A stretch of 64,000 nucleotides of DNA from Spongospora subterranea f. sp. subterranea (lineage: Eukaryota; Endomyxa: Phytomyxea; Phytomyxea; Plasmodiophorida). This document shows positions 11,183 to 22,168 of this stretch, one piece after another (position 1 is the stretch's first letter; each line of letters begins with the position of its first letter). The stretch is from the NCBI GenBank assembly GCA_049724395.1, contig JAUGWO010000109.1:1-64000 (forward strand), written 5' to 3'. The notes under the pieces were generated by a model. It was not told the origin of the DNA and searched no databases. It worked only from the letters and a program-made list of their open reading frames with translations. A program made the translations under genes and the position numbers.

Positions 11183-11878
11183 GTCTTGAGTGGGACATTC
11201 TATCTGGATCAAGTAATGTATTAATGGCAATAATATTTGTCATCTTCGGTACGTTTTAGGCGATGGTCGTCGGATTCCGATACTTGAAAATCAACGAACT
11301 TGGTCGAATTTGCAATTCACATTTCTCAGCGCGAACTATGAAAGAGAGAGCAAAATTCGGTGCAAAACACGTCCGTTAAAATTGCCAATCACTGACAGCA
11401 ATGCTGTTCACCTCACCAGATAACAACAACGATCAATGAACATTGTCGAATTCAAACTTCGTTAACGACGTTAATCGGTTTTGACTGTCACAGATATCTT
11501 GTTCCATTCCCATCTCCGATACTCTATCGCCACAGATTTCAGACACAACAAAGCATTTGAAAAGACCGATCCCCTATCACCTCGGGGGACATTCCACAAA
11601 CCTCAATTCGACAGACACGAAAGATTGCTCAGCGGTTGTTCGAATCCTGTCGCTCCGCTCATTTGCTGGATGAAAGCAGGGCAGACAGACGCCTTGTCCA
11701 GGCTGAACTACTGGCAGAATCTCATGGACACGATCTCAAAAGGACAGAGCACCGCCCAGTAATTGCCCCCTTGTTTGTGTCCTTTATTATGTGATTTGTG
11801 ACATATGTTTAATCACTTTGTTGGGGATTCCGTCTATTCCTCCACCAGAATTGCCTTTGGATTTTTTTACTGCTCTTT
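11183..11878. repeat. left arm of a ~695-bp inverted repeat
   Basis: This arm is highly similar, in inverted orientation, to 13572-14264. Both arms have the same composite make-up: about 100 bp of LINE reverse-transcriptase start at the inner end, joined to ~570 bp of sequence I cannot assign. The arms include a GGTTCGAATCC-like box, intact in the right arm. Confidence 0.85.
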
Positions 11879-12398
11879 CCAGTTCTCTAGTGGTTATATG
11901 CGCTGTTCGTTTTTTCAATCGTTCCTTCAATAATTCTGCAATGATCAAACCGTGCTCCATATTTTCTATATCTGTCAGTGTGATATCTGGTGCACAATAG
12001 ATTTCCTCGAACTGCTAGGCGATGTTCTCTACCTCTTCTATTGCCTTGTTGGTGTAAGTTTCATATTGGTGTCTTCTTTTGTTTGTTTGTGGACTGATCT
12101 GTTTTACCATTCTCCATATTTGTGCTCCTGTCTTATTCTCACAAGCTGTTTTGACCATTTTGGTCAAGTGCTTGTTTTTGGTTTTGACGCATTGTTTCTC
12201 AAATTCTATTGCAGCTTTGTTTAGTGCTTCCTTTCTCTGTGTGATTTGTGCTTCAGTTTTGTGTGAGTATATGAATGTGGTGTTTCTCAGGTTAAGTGCC
12301 TGTTTAAGGTGTTCGTTCCAGAACTTGTATCTGTTCGATCTAACGCAATGGTATTTTATGCTGTGTTGATGTATTGCAGTAAATGTGGACAGTCCCAT
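11790..12398 (-). mobile_element. LINE (non-LTR retrotransposon) fragment
   Basis: On the minus strand, 12398-12015 encodes a lysine-rich linker of the type found between endonuclease and reverse transcriptase (FWNEHLKQALNLR, AQIWRMVKQISPQ). It runs, with breaks, into the first reverse-transcriptase block KGNSGGGIDGIP near 11840, the '(A)PGxDGIP' motif. The rest of the reverse transcriptase is absent: at 11790 the sequence changes to the unassigned part of the inverted-repeat arm. This is a truncated, dead copy. Confidence 0.7.
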
Positions 12399-12822
12399 TA
12401 GCGTTATCTGATTGGTGTTCGATGGATGTCACTAGTGCCTTTCCTGTTCATCTACTGTCAAGCGTATTGACTGTTTTCCTATCAGTTGTTAATCTGTGAT
12501 GTTGTTGTGATTGAGTTGAACACATTTGTGTTGGGCCTTTAGTACCAATATCTACTATTGACCCGGTTGACGATAACTCTTCATCTTCACACAAACTCCT
12601 GTGTTTGTGATTTGAACCTTCGCTATCCGTTGCTCATCAATCTGACCCACAACAATGATTGTGTGAGGCAGCGACATCAGTTCCGAGAATGCATCGACTT
12701 ATTCTCATCGCAACAATGAGCTCATCTTTTTCAGTGATATTGATGAAATTTGTGAAGCCGATGCCACCTCGGTCGTCGATGACTGTCTTATCATATCCTG
12801 TTTTAAACTCATTTCATGTGTA

Positions 12823-13540
12823 ATGAGTTGCAAATCGTTTTCAGTGACATTGATGAAATTGGAGAAGTATTGCACCCGTTGCAGGCGATCAACGCATTCG
12901 AACGAAGAATGTTGGTTATTGCACCGACACTTAAAGAAGCGATATAGGAACAACCGTCCTGTCAACAACACTGCCACTACTGACGAAAAAGAACAGGAAT
13001 TCACAGGATTCCACAGTACGTCCACCAGAACGTTCTCCATCAAAAGTGCCTATCTCATCGATAGTGGCGCTAACGTCATCTTGACAAATGGGTTTTGAAC
13101 TTATTTGAGAACCACAGGTCACTACAGGACCCGATCATGATCAATTGCAGCAACGGCCAGACATCACCTTCGTACAGACAATGATCACTGACAATACATT
13201 GCAAACCGCCAATTGCTATTCACAATGTATTATTCGTCCCGGGGCATTACCAAGACCTTATTAGCTACGAAATCGATTACCCATCAAGGGCTAAGCGTCG
13301 ACACTCTTCATATCAAGGATCAAAATGGAAAGGATATCGTTAGGGCGCACAAGCACAACGACCTCCACTACATTGTAATTCCCGTCGTTCGAGAGACCAA
13401 TGCCACGATCAGTTCTCTCGCATGTCCTACGATGGGATTCCGGAGTCGGAACACGTCCAGAACTCAACTGGTTTCGAATAAACAGAGACACCTCCAATAT
13501 CATCTTTTGAGACTCACATCAGCACACATCCAATAGAATT
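12823..13540 (+). mobile_element. Ty1/copia-like retroelement fossil (gag knuckle and protease region)
   Basis: A CCHC zinc knuckle (C-x2-C-x4-H-x4-C, from CTRC) is followed by an aspartic-protease site, YLIDSGANVILTN. Downstream at 13213-13540 the sequence resembles the region after the protease in copia-type polyproteins. The element is broken and partial: I see no integrase, reverse transcriptase or LTRs. It sits inside the inverted repeat. Confidence 0.65.
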
Positions 13541-13554
13541 GAGCCATTGGCAGA

Positions 13555-13661
13555 CAATCCACCCAGTCGTAAGAGCAGTTAAAAAAGCCAAAGGCAATTC
13601 TGGTGGAGGAATAGACGGAATCCCCAACAGCCTGATTAAACGTATGTCACAAATCACATAA
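13555..13661 (+). mobile_element. second LINE fragment, opposite orientation
   Basis: On the plus strand, VRAVKKAKGNSGGGIDGIP and NSLIKRM match the same reverse-transcriptase start as the minus-strand piece near 11,840. It forms the inner end of the right inverted-repeat arm. Sequence just upstream differs from the left copy, so the arms end here. Confidence 0.65.
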
Positions 13662-14264
13662 TCAAGGACACAAACAAGGGGGCAATTACTGGGCGGTGCT
13701 GTGTCCTTTTGAGATCGTGTCCATGAGATTCTGCCAGTAGTTCAGCCTGGACAAGGCGTCTGACCCGGTTTCGTCCAGCCAATGAGCGGAGCGACAGGAT
13801 TCGAACCACCGCTGAGCAATCTTTCGTGTCTGTCGAATTGCGATTTTGAGGATTTTCCCCCGAGGTGATAGGGGATCGGTGTTTTCAAATGCTTTGTTGT
13901 GTCTGAAATCTGTGGCGATAGAATATCGGAGATGGGAATGGAACAAGATTTCTGTGACAGTCAAAAACGTTTAACGTCGTTAACGAAGCTTTAATTCGAC
14001 AATGTTCATTGATCGTTGTTGTTATCTGGTGAGGTGAACAGCATTGCTGTTAGTGATTGGCAATTTTAACGGACGTGTTTTGCACCGAATTTTGCTCTCT
14101 CTTTCATTGTTCGCGCGCTGAGAAATGTGAGTTTCAAAACCGACCAAGTTCGTTGATTTTCAAGTATCGGAATCCGACGACCATCGTCTAAAACGTACCG
14201 AAGATGACGAATATTATTGCCATTAATACATTACTTGATCCAGATAGAATGTCCCACTCAAGAC
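13572..14264. repeat. right arm of a ~695-bp inverted repeat
   Basis: Inverted partner of 11183-11878. The outer ends match at GTCTTGAGTGGGACATTC (left) and its complement ending near 14264 (right). The spacer between arms is about 1.7 kb. Confidence 0.85.
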
Positions 14265-15674
14265 GTACTCACAATAGGATATCACGATGTGAAAACAGGT
14301 TCATCTTCACCCTTTGCGTCCTTACTTGTTTTCTCAAGTTTACAGAAATACCAAGAGGTGATTTCTTTCGCGCCGACCACATTTTTTCCCGAAACTGTAC
14401 TCGTTTTCATGGTCAAATAAGCACCAGCGACACGAAAGTGTTGGGCATCAACAGCCCAACCTGAAAAGTTTCACACAAAAAGAGTTTGAACGGGAAGTCA
14501 GTTATGGACAGGTCGTTGGCGCAACGAGTCACGATGACATCGTTGATGCATCTGAAGCAATGACTGTTTTCTTGACGTTGCACCAAAAAAGGAGTTTTCG
14601 CTCGTGTCCCTGGCATTATCCGAATAAGACCTCATATTCTGTCATCGTCTGACAGTTACGTCGCCGTTCATGGCCAAATCGCAAAAAACTGGCCGATTGG
14701 TGTTGGAATTCCCAAGGCGATGTCATCGAGGACTGTGATGATTTGTTTCCTGAATTGCTCCTGAGGTTGTCTCTGAAGAAATCATCACAATGTTTCTGCG
14801 ATCAAACAACACAATTGGTGCTGTATCTCATTGTTGTGCAGCGCGTTCCCTCAAAGTGACCTTGTTCCAAGTTCGCCTCAATTAATTTATATTGATATTG
14901 TCGCAGTTCACAGCAATGATCCAATTGTTCGAAGAATAGAGGTGTTCCATTATCAAAACGAATCAATGAGACCTGACCATACAATATTCGTGGAATTCGA
15001 AGCGTATTCAGCGTTATTTGGTCAGATATTACATGAGGAAAGGTTGATATTTGAAGACGGTGGAGGTTGGATGACTAAACCGTGTCCAATGGAGATAACG
15101 GGTCAGATTCATGATATAGTGCTGTGGTCGGCGATATCGTGATATTGAAATCATATCTTGACCTTTTGCCCTCCAGGGGAATTATGGCAACAGACTCCCT
15201 CGCCCGCTATCGTCAGTTTAGAACATTCGCTTCTATTGTGATTATTGACTGGATATATAACATTCACAATCCGTTGTCTCAAACTCCCTTTCTGATTATT
15301 TCGACAAATCGGTTCGACCCCATGTCGACAAGTCGATTTATCGTGACGCGTTTTCCCATTTTATTCAGTAATTGGGTTTCAGTCCATCATTCTACACTTA
15401 TCCAGGTACACAATTCCCAACCCGAATATAAGTCGGTTGTTCTCAAACGAGGTGGGATCTATTATCATCACTTTGACTGCCATCATATGATTGTACCCGA
15501 CTCCAATCATTCATCCAACTCAACAATCAAATCCATCGACATCAATGTGAATTGACATACTAGTCCATAATGGAGGAGGTGTTGAATCAACATATGATCT
15601 CGGCCAATTGTCAACAATCCAACGGTGAAACTGCCAGTATAAGTCCATCAGGTTTTTTTGACTTGATTTACCTG
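14265..15674. other. interval without a recognised gene
   Basis: Several open frames of 60-145 codons exist on both strands, but none shows a domain, a signal peptide or consistent splicing. I read this as decayed repeat or intergenic sequence between the inverted repeat and duplication copy B. Confidence 0.4.
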
Positions 15675-15679
15675 ATCTG

Positions 15680-18252
15680 TTAAGTCATTTGAGGGTGAAC
15701 CCTTATATAACATTGGGATGACCGAGAATTATATTGACAGATATCAGATTCCTTTCTGCCTGTTCCAGGACAGTAATAGCGACTGAACTTGGTGTAGTGT
15801 ACTGATTCTCCCCATCTCCGAATAAACTCCTCAACACTTCCACCGCAATGACGATGTAAACAATTGTAAATAGGACGGAAGAGTCTGATCAAAAAGGTTA
15901 AATCGGATGAGGCGATCTCTGTGATGCTGTCTTCGCAATCACGAACTGATCATACTGTTCGAGAATTTCGGAAATCGCTGGGAGGAGGTCTCGGGTTGGT
16001 TTACGGGGAAGAGAAAGTCTTGATGGAATATCAAATGGTCGGTCGATCGATCCGCATTGAATGGACTTCAATCCCTGACATTTCTGCGATCTGAATTGCC
16101 CATGTGCGAATTGATCGCCCCATTTTCGAATCCACTCATTTGTATTTTGACCACAGTGATGAACAAAGCACCCCCAGATGGGTTTCGGAGACTGGTTATA
16201 ATATTGTCGGAGAGTCTTTTGAGCCTCGGGGCCACTTGATTGGTATTTCTCGTAGAATTCACAACACAGTTTGAGTTTTTCTTCTGAGGTATTTGACGTT
16301 GAAACAGCCACAACAAGAGCATTGAGATCCAATAAACCGGAGTTTTTGTCTCTGAAAGCACAATTGTTAAATCAGTATTTTTAACAAAAGGAGAACGAAA
16401 ACCTGTTGTCAGGGTTTCTGACGATTTTCGTCCTCTGGTAACCGCAGGTGTTATGATTTGATCCACGACCGGGGCAGCATGTCAATCCAAAATAACGGTG
16501 GTTAAAACGCGTTCCCCAACGTGTCTGGAACAGGTCCATGTCTTTGCCACAACATTTCACAAGACATTGAAGGACGGGGATACAGGTGCGCTTGAGACAA
16601 TAAATCACCTTAGGACTAATACTGCAGAGCGATCTTCTGCAAGAGACCAGTTTCAAAACAAAATTCGAAATTACGATCAGTTTTTCAGGGTGCTGGTTGC
16701 CTTGGCAATTAGCCTAGTATCAGGAACATCGATGTTGTTTTGTCCGACCTCAACCTTATCCCGCCCCGACTTTTCCAACAGTAGTTCCATCATGTATTCC
16801 GTTATGGCGACACTGTTGTGAAACTCGACCTGTTCTGGATTCGTCTCATTTCCCTAAACAGACGATACCGTTTGTGATTATCAAACCCCAGACAGAGCGG
16901 GGAAAAAGATTTCTGACCAGAAACACACAGAGGCTATCATAGTCTTTGACCTCATCCAGGTCCCAGTTTAGGCGCCGACAGAGCATTTTCAATTCCACCA
17001 AGTGTTTGGTTTTACGAGACTTAACCATTTTGTGAATCTGCTCCGGAAATCCTTCCTAGTTCGACATAAGCAGATATTGGTAATCACGATTATCGGCAAT
17101 CTCTTACTGGCACGAAATTCTCACGAACGTCATCTGGCTGGTTTTTTGAATTACTCGTATTTTCGATGCGGCAATCGAAAGATGTGCCCTCTACGCTTTC
17201 AATTGACTGTTGACCATCAATACTGATATGGGATGCATCACGGTTTGAACTCGCGCTCAGGGTCCAATCCTAACACGAATTTAGCAAACCCAAACACAAA
17301 TTTGGGCATGGACTGAACGGCTAAGTTTCTGGAAGAACTGTCACCAAACAGGTGGGCGTTTCTGTTATCGGGCACGAGATTGTCGAGAAAGCCTTTTGAC
17401 GGCAAAATTTCCGAATCAGTTGGAATTCGATTTAGATCGATACGGCAATCGAGGTTCTCGCGCTCTTGGCTCAACTGTTGAGAATCGATCCTGATATGGG
17501 ACTCGTCAATTTTCGAACCCGGGCCCGAGTCCCATTCCTAAAAACGCACTTAACAAGCCGAATCTCAATATGAAGATGAACTGAACGACTACATTCATCG
17601 AAGAACTGTCCCCAAACTGGTGGACGCTTCTGTTATCGGGCACGAGATTCTCGAGAAAGTCTTTTGACGGCAAAATTTCCGGCTCAGTTGGAATTCGATT
17701 TAGATCGATAAGGCAATGGAGGTTCTCGCCCTCTTGGCTCAACTGTTGAGAATCGATACTGATATGGGACGCGTCAATTTTCGAACCCGGGCTTGAGTGC
17801 CATTCCTAAAAACGCACTTAACAAGCCGGATCTCTACATGAAGATGAACTGAACGACTACATTCATCGCAGAACTTTCACCAAACTGGTCGACACGATTG
17901 ATATTGAAAAAATCAAACGCCAACAAGGAATTGCGTTTCAGCAAATTCGACTCACATGTCGAAAATTCCAATACTGCATAGTTTACACCTTGGGTCTTGT
18001 CATGGGGCATTGCCAACCCCTGCGATGGCGACATTGTGTCCTGCACTCATCAATGATCTCAGAATTTGGCAATTCTTTGGAGCGACATTCCCCCATCCAT
18101 ACCGAGATAGTCGAGGAGGCGATTGTTGTGGGGGCATTGGCCTGACCGGAGCCAAGCGGTTCGCCCCAACCATGACCAGGTTTGGGGGTCACAGATCGAG
18201 TTGGTCTGGTCGCCACCAACAGCAGCAATCCCAACAAGTTGAGGACGCGCAT
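15680..18252 (-). CDS. predicted secreted cysteine-module protein, copy B
   Basis: Paralogue of the gene at 8048-10566, with the same exon order. The start MRVLNLLGLLLLVATRP is a good signal-peptide candidate. An exon ending near FGESSAMN follows, then repeated ~70-residue exons at about 17822-17610 and 17540-17340 (EWDSGPGSKID to FGDSSS), each followed by a ~49-nt GT-AG intron. The linker exon carries MLCRRLNWDLDE, and the C-terminus has three cysteine modules (PVLQCLVKCCG, PIWGCFVHHCG, PIYNCLHRHCG). The repeat exons are better preserved than in copy A, while the cysteine region carries a small number of frame breaks. Together the copies suggest an ancestral protein of roughly 600 residues. 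No function is assigned. Confidence 0.5.
17228..17870 (-). repeat. tandemly duplicated 268-bp exon-intron units, copy B
   Basis: Units begin near 17228, 17496 and 17764 (plus-strand phase CTGATATGGGA). Exon and intron are duplicated together and the reading phase is kept (phase 0), so unit number can change without breaking frame. Confidence 0.75.
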
Positions 18253-18390
18253 TGGAGGAATGGGATGGCGCAGCAGTAGGCCGGTTCGCCATCGGGCAAG
18301 GATGAGTTCAGAGTGAAGGAAGAGACGAACGGTTCTAAGGCATTATACACACGGTTCAGATACCCAATTATCCTCTCCCATCTATTCAAC

Positions 18391-19520
18391 TTTCCTGTGG
18401 TGAATTAGTTCTGAATTTGATAGGGCGGGACTTGACCCACAATCGAATTGTATTCACGTTTTGCGGGTGAAGGTCGTCAGGGGCAGCCATATTGTTTCCT
18501 GGACACCGCGTTGAGCGATCTTTGAGCAATGGTTCACGCTCAAGATCATCGATAACATGTCTCAAACCTGTTCATGTTTTTTTTTTCGACTCTGTACATA
18601 TCGTGCTTGAATATGAACTGCTGGGAACGAAGTCATCGAATCGTCCAAATCTGCCATTACTGACAGCCGAATTTCGATCAAAGATCTGGATTTATCAATG
18701 TATAAACTTTGTAAGAGAACATGATCCTCACTCGCGTTGTTGTTTACGATCTGCAGAAATGGGCTTCTGCAGATCAACACTGGACTGCGGCTTTTGTTCA
18801 GTTTGAACGCTTTCTGCAAGAGAGCTAACGCTCTGATTTAGTTCTCAGGAATCGATGGACGACAGTGTGCAGTCTTCTATTTCGAATCGCTGACTGCTAT
18901 ACCCAGTGCTCCTCCATACCTGAGTTTGGGTATAACAAAGATAACTATGTATTTGATGCGTTGAACTGTATCCCAGCGCGAATAATGATGATTTCAGCAA
19001 ACTGCTGGGAATTTGGCAGTACCTCAAAACGTGTTCCAAAGTTTCAGGATGTTGATTCTGTCTCCGAATGCGCCAAGCAAATCCAAACGTCACCGAAATG
19101 AGGAAATTCCATCAGTTGGTCAAATGATTGCAAACACATCATGATTGTGGGGGGAGTGTCCTTTGGTTGATCGACAACAACAAAACCAACAGAAACAACA
19201 AATCACAAAGATACGCTAAAATTGTCGAGATGGTTCATAGTTTGGTTTTTTCCTCGGCGCAATCGAAGACAGAATACCGTTTTGAAACTTTGTGGGGTCT
19301 GAAAAGTAGCCTGCAGAGTTATAACCCCAGTAAAACTTGTTTTTTCACCAGAAACCTATTCCTCGACGCAAATGGACGCACAAGGCCGGCCCGCAATGCA
19401 CGAGACTACCAGGCACGACGGATCCGTTCGGGATTATGACGGGGAAATTCGGAGGGGATCTGTAAACACGAATGGAAAGCTTACCGACAATTTGTTCTAA
19501 CCTTCAATAGTACTCACTGG
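18391..19520. other. interval without a confident gene
   Basis: I recognise nothing certain. The plus-strand stretch just before 19,520 could be the decayed N-terminal half of the DDE transposase that follows, but no helix-turn-helix motif is clear. Confidence 0.35.
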
Positions 19521-20058
19521 ATGACGCAGCTCACAGCTGTGATGTTCCTGAAGTTTGTAGTTGAATTGTTTTCTTTACAAACTATAGGGTTGGTGTGGGA
19601 CCACACACACTTCGGTGAAAGCATCGATAGTTGGGTGGAAAACTATAATCTTCAGCATCCTTCAGCCCGAATTCTTATCGCGTTTGTTGAGGCGGGTATG
19701 ACCTCGGTCATGCAAGTGGGCGACATTCGTGTGAAGAAGCCTCTCAAGCAGCACATAAGCAATGCTTATTATGACTATCGCGAAGAACGCATGACAAGGT
19801 CAAGCACGTGTAAGACTGAAACCTGGCGAAAAATTCAAGGTTCGACGGGAAATTGTCTGGGGATTTGTTGAGCACGCGTTTGAGCGCATCAATCGCTTCA
19901 ACGACGCATCTCGGTGGATCGCGGACGGATTTCGAAAATGTGGTCAGGACCCGTTTTGGCTAGATCGTAGCGCGTTCGAGAACCATTTAAACGGCCTCAA
20001 CAAAAATAAAGTATACGCCCAAATGGAGTCATGCGCCAAGACAATGAAGCTCGAGTAA
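19521..20058 (+). mobile_element. pogo/Tigger-like DDE transposase fragment
   Basis: The frame starting at 19521 has GLVWDHTHF and, further on, EAGMTSVMQVGDIRVKKPLK, which match the last two acidic blocks of the DDE_1 superfamily (typically ...TSxLQPxDxxxxKPxK). After one frame change near 19,810 the sequence continues through GFRKCGQDPFW and ends at a TAA about 20058. This is the 3' part of the transposase gene; the catalytic start and the DNA-binding domain are not visible. It is a plain DNA transposon, inactive. Confidence 0.65.
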
Positions 20059-20208
20059 AACCCCTAGAAGAAATAAAAAAAGTTGTGATCACAGAATAAC
20101 CCGTATTTTGGTTTCATCTGCGCCAAGACCGTGAAGTTCGCCACCCACACCCCCTAGAAAAAGATAAAAACAGTATTGCGATCACAGAATAAGCCGTATT
20201 TTAGTTTA
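20032..20208. repeat. ~88-bp tandem duplication at the transposase 3' end
   Basis: Two adjacent copies begin TGCGCCAAGAC and share CCCCTAGAA, ATAAAAA and GATCACAGAATAA-CCGTATTTT. The first copy overlaps the end of the transposase frame and the second lies beyond it. Confidence 0.7.
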
Positions 20209-20520
20209 AAAAATGCACATATTGATCGTATTTTCAGGCCCCTGGTCACAGAATATGGCCATCCGTATTTACGGTTGTCACGACGCATAGTCTGTGCTCT
20301 ACGGTAGTTACATGTACAGTGCTGGCAATGAACTTACAGAGCCTGATACGTTTCGCTTGCGTTGAGTAGAGTATGTTACTCCGGTTGTGCTGGTCCTAAT
20401 GCAATTTTAGCGGGATCCCCGCCAGCTCCAGACCTTCCTCGATAGTTTGACGCGATCGATCCCGATCGTTGCCGATTCCACTATCATTACGTACTGAATC
20501 GGTGCTCGTCGCTACGAAGA
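20209..20520. promoter_or_regulatory. short spacer, possible 5' flank of the next gene
   Basis: No gene seen. It joins the repeat-rich left part to the gene-rich right part. No promoter motif is recognised. Confidence 0.25.
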
Positions 20521-20943
20521 ATGCCTCCAAGTTCAGTGGCGGTCGCCGACAAAGGAAAACAACCACGAATTGAACGCATGCGCGAACTGGTCTAAATGGT
20601 TGATGTACGCTCGTTGACCGACAGGCTGATATTTCGTTAGGCGAAAAACCTGGTCCGATCTCTATGCTTAATCGATGCAGTGGGAGGCCCAACGTTAAGC
20701 CCAGCGTCGCTTGAATATTTTGTTAACAGCGCCGTGGGACTCGAAACCAGCGATGAGCCAATCCAAGGACGATGCGTGGTTGCCCCGATCGCCCCGATTA
20801 AATCCATGGACAACGTGGCGATTCATATCGAGGAAAAACTGGATCAACGGGCGACGATCGATAGCGAGTTGGAGAAAGATATGGATATGTTGATGGAAAA
20901 CGTGCTCCCTTTGCTTCCCCGCAGCTGCACACCTGAGATTTGA
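20521..20943 (+). CDS. hypothetical protein, two exons
   Basis: Exon 1 (20521-20589) starts with ATG and gives MPPSSVAVADKGKQPRI; a 51-nt GT-AG intron (20590-20640) joins it in phase 0 to exon 2 (20641-20943). The product is about 123 residues, largely helical and acidic toward the C-terminus (EKDMDMLMEN), with no signal peptide or TM segment. Size and helix content resemble small adaptor subunits such as Mediator or kinetochore components, but I recognise no specific family. The downstream neighbour, a four-TM protein, starts 309 bp later on the same strand. Confidence 0.5.
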
Positions 20944-21252
20944 TGCACCTTTTGATAAACTGAGGGTTTCAGAGGTCAACTCCTAGTCTCCTTCACAGTG
21001 GTGCTGTATGTGACGGTCTGTACGAACACGAGTCGGAACGACGGTGACGAGTGGGATGGAGGGCACCGCATGACTGGCTGGTGCCCAAGCCCCTTGGCTG
21101 TCTGACTGAATGATGGCCAGGACCACTCTCTGCCAGACCCACAATCTATCATCGGATTGTGTTTCCAGAATGGTCATTGTCGTTCGCCCACTATCACTGT
21201 GTAAGCGTCGCGCCGGAATCGTCTTGGGGCGGCAGACGAGCCCGCTGTAGCC

Positions 21253-21983
21253 ATGTACCCACCCACGAAAACCTGGTTCTTCTTGGCGAATTTAGCAGGA
21301 GTGGTTAGTCATTACCACAACAGTACATGAAGCGTCTGCTTATTCCAACATAATCAGGTGATCTCTGTGATCGGATTCGCTTTCTCGGTAACGACCACAA
21401 TCGAGGCAGAGTTTAGTCCAGCGGCTGTTTATGGATCCCTGGTCGCATTTCTCCTGGTCGTTTCGCTGCTCGTTTTCGGGTTTATCGCGTTGAAAAATGA
21501 GTCGTCTCCATGGCTCGGGTCATATATATTATTGCTTTTGCACCTTTCAATAGCGATAACCGTAAGAACCTCCAATGTGCCATCTCCACCGGTCCAACCA
21601 ACTCTAAACAGGTCTTCGCTGTCCTATTATTTGCTTCCGCCGGGGACTCTGAACACATCCAATCGACGTGGGCTGATATCGGGTTCGAGAAGCAACGATC
21701 CCTGGCCGAGTCCACGCTCGAAAAACAATACTCGGACGACGTCCTGATAGCCCGGACGGAGATTGACCACGACACGACCGCCATTGTTTCCGCGATCAAA
21801 TGGGATTTGCGAATACTGGCCATCATCGACGTTATCAACGTAATGGTACTTCTACTGGCGCAAGCTGCGGCGTACAGATTCCGAGTCGACATCGTCATGG
21901 AAACTAGAGCGCGTGAAGCAGATATATTCGAGCAGGTTAGAATATCGCCACCTAATTCGCGACAGGGCGATGCTTTTATATAA
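21253..21983 (+). CDS. four-transmembrane (tetraspan) protein
   Basis: Three exons: 21253-21303, 21358-21561 and 21612-21983, separated by 54-nt and 50-nt GT-AG introns, both phase 0. The ~208-residue product has four hydrophobic segments: one spanning the first splice junction (FFLANLAG...VISVIGFAF), SLVAFLLVVSLLVFGFIAL, SYILLLLHLSIAIT continuing into VFAVLLFA, and ILAIIDVINVMVLLLAQAA. A ~55-residue polar loop lies between TM3 and TM4. The topology is tetraspanin-like, but the loop lacks the CCG motif, so I assign only the fold type. The short cytoplasmic tail is basic then acidic. Likely in the plasma membrane or endomembranes. Confidence 0.65.
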
Positions 21984-22168
21984 ATAGAGGAATTAATCGT
22001 TTTCTGGGTTTGACCCTTAAAAGGACGCTCGAAAAACAAATACAGTACTATCGGAAAGGGGTTCGGATTTCCCCCGTGAGTGTGTTCGGAGTCCGTGACG
22101 CGTTGCTTGACTGAGTGACAGTCAGCAGATTTGGGGCATTCTGCCGGGGACGAACGGTTGTCGAAGTA

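Larger units (their letters stand above)
15675..18390. repeat. segmental duplication, copy B
   Basis: Direct repeat of 8033-10710, about 7.6 kb downstream. It contains the paralogous secreted cysteine-module gene and the same flanks. Confidence 0.85.

Noticed and set aside
11625-11660. Possible tRNA or SINE T-arm at GTTCGAATCC in the inverted-repeat arms
   Set aside because: No cloverleaf can be drawn and no A-box is evident; only a B-box-like string remains.
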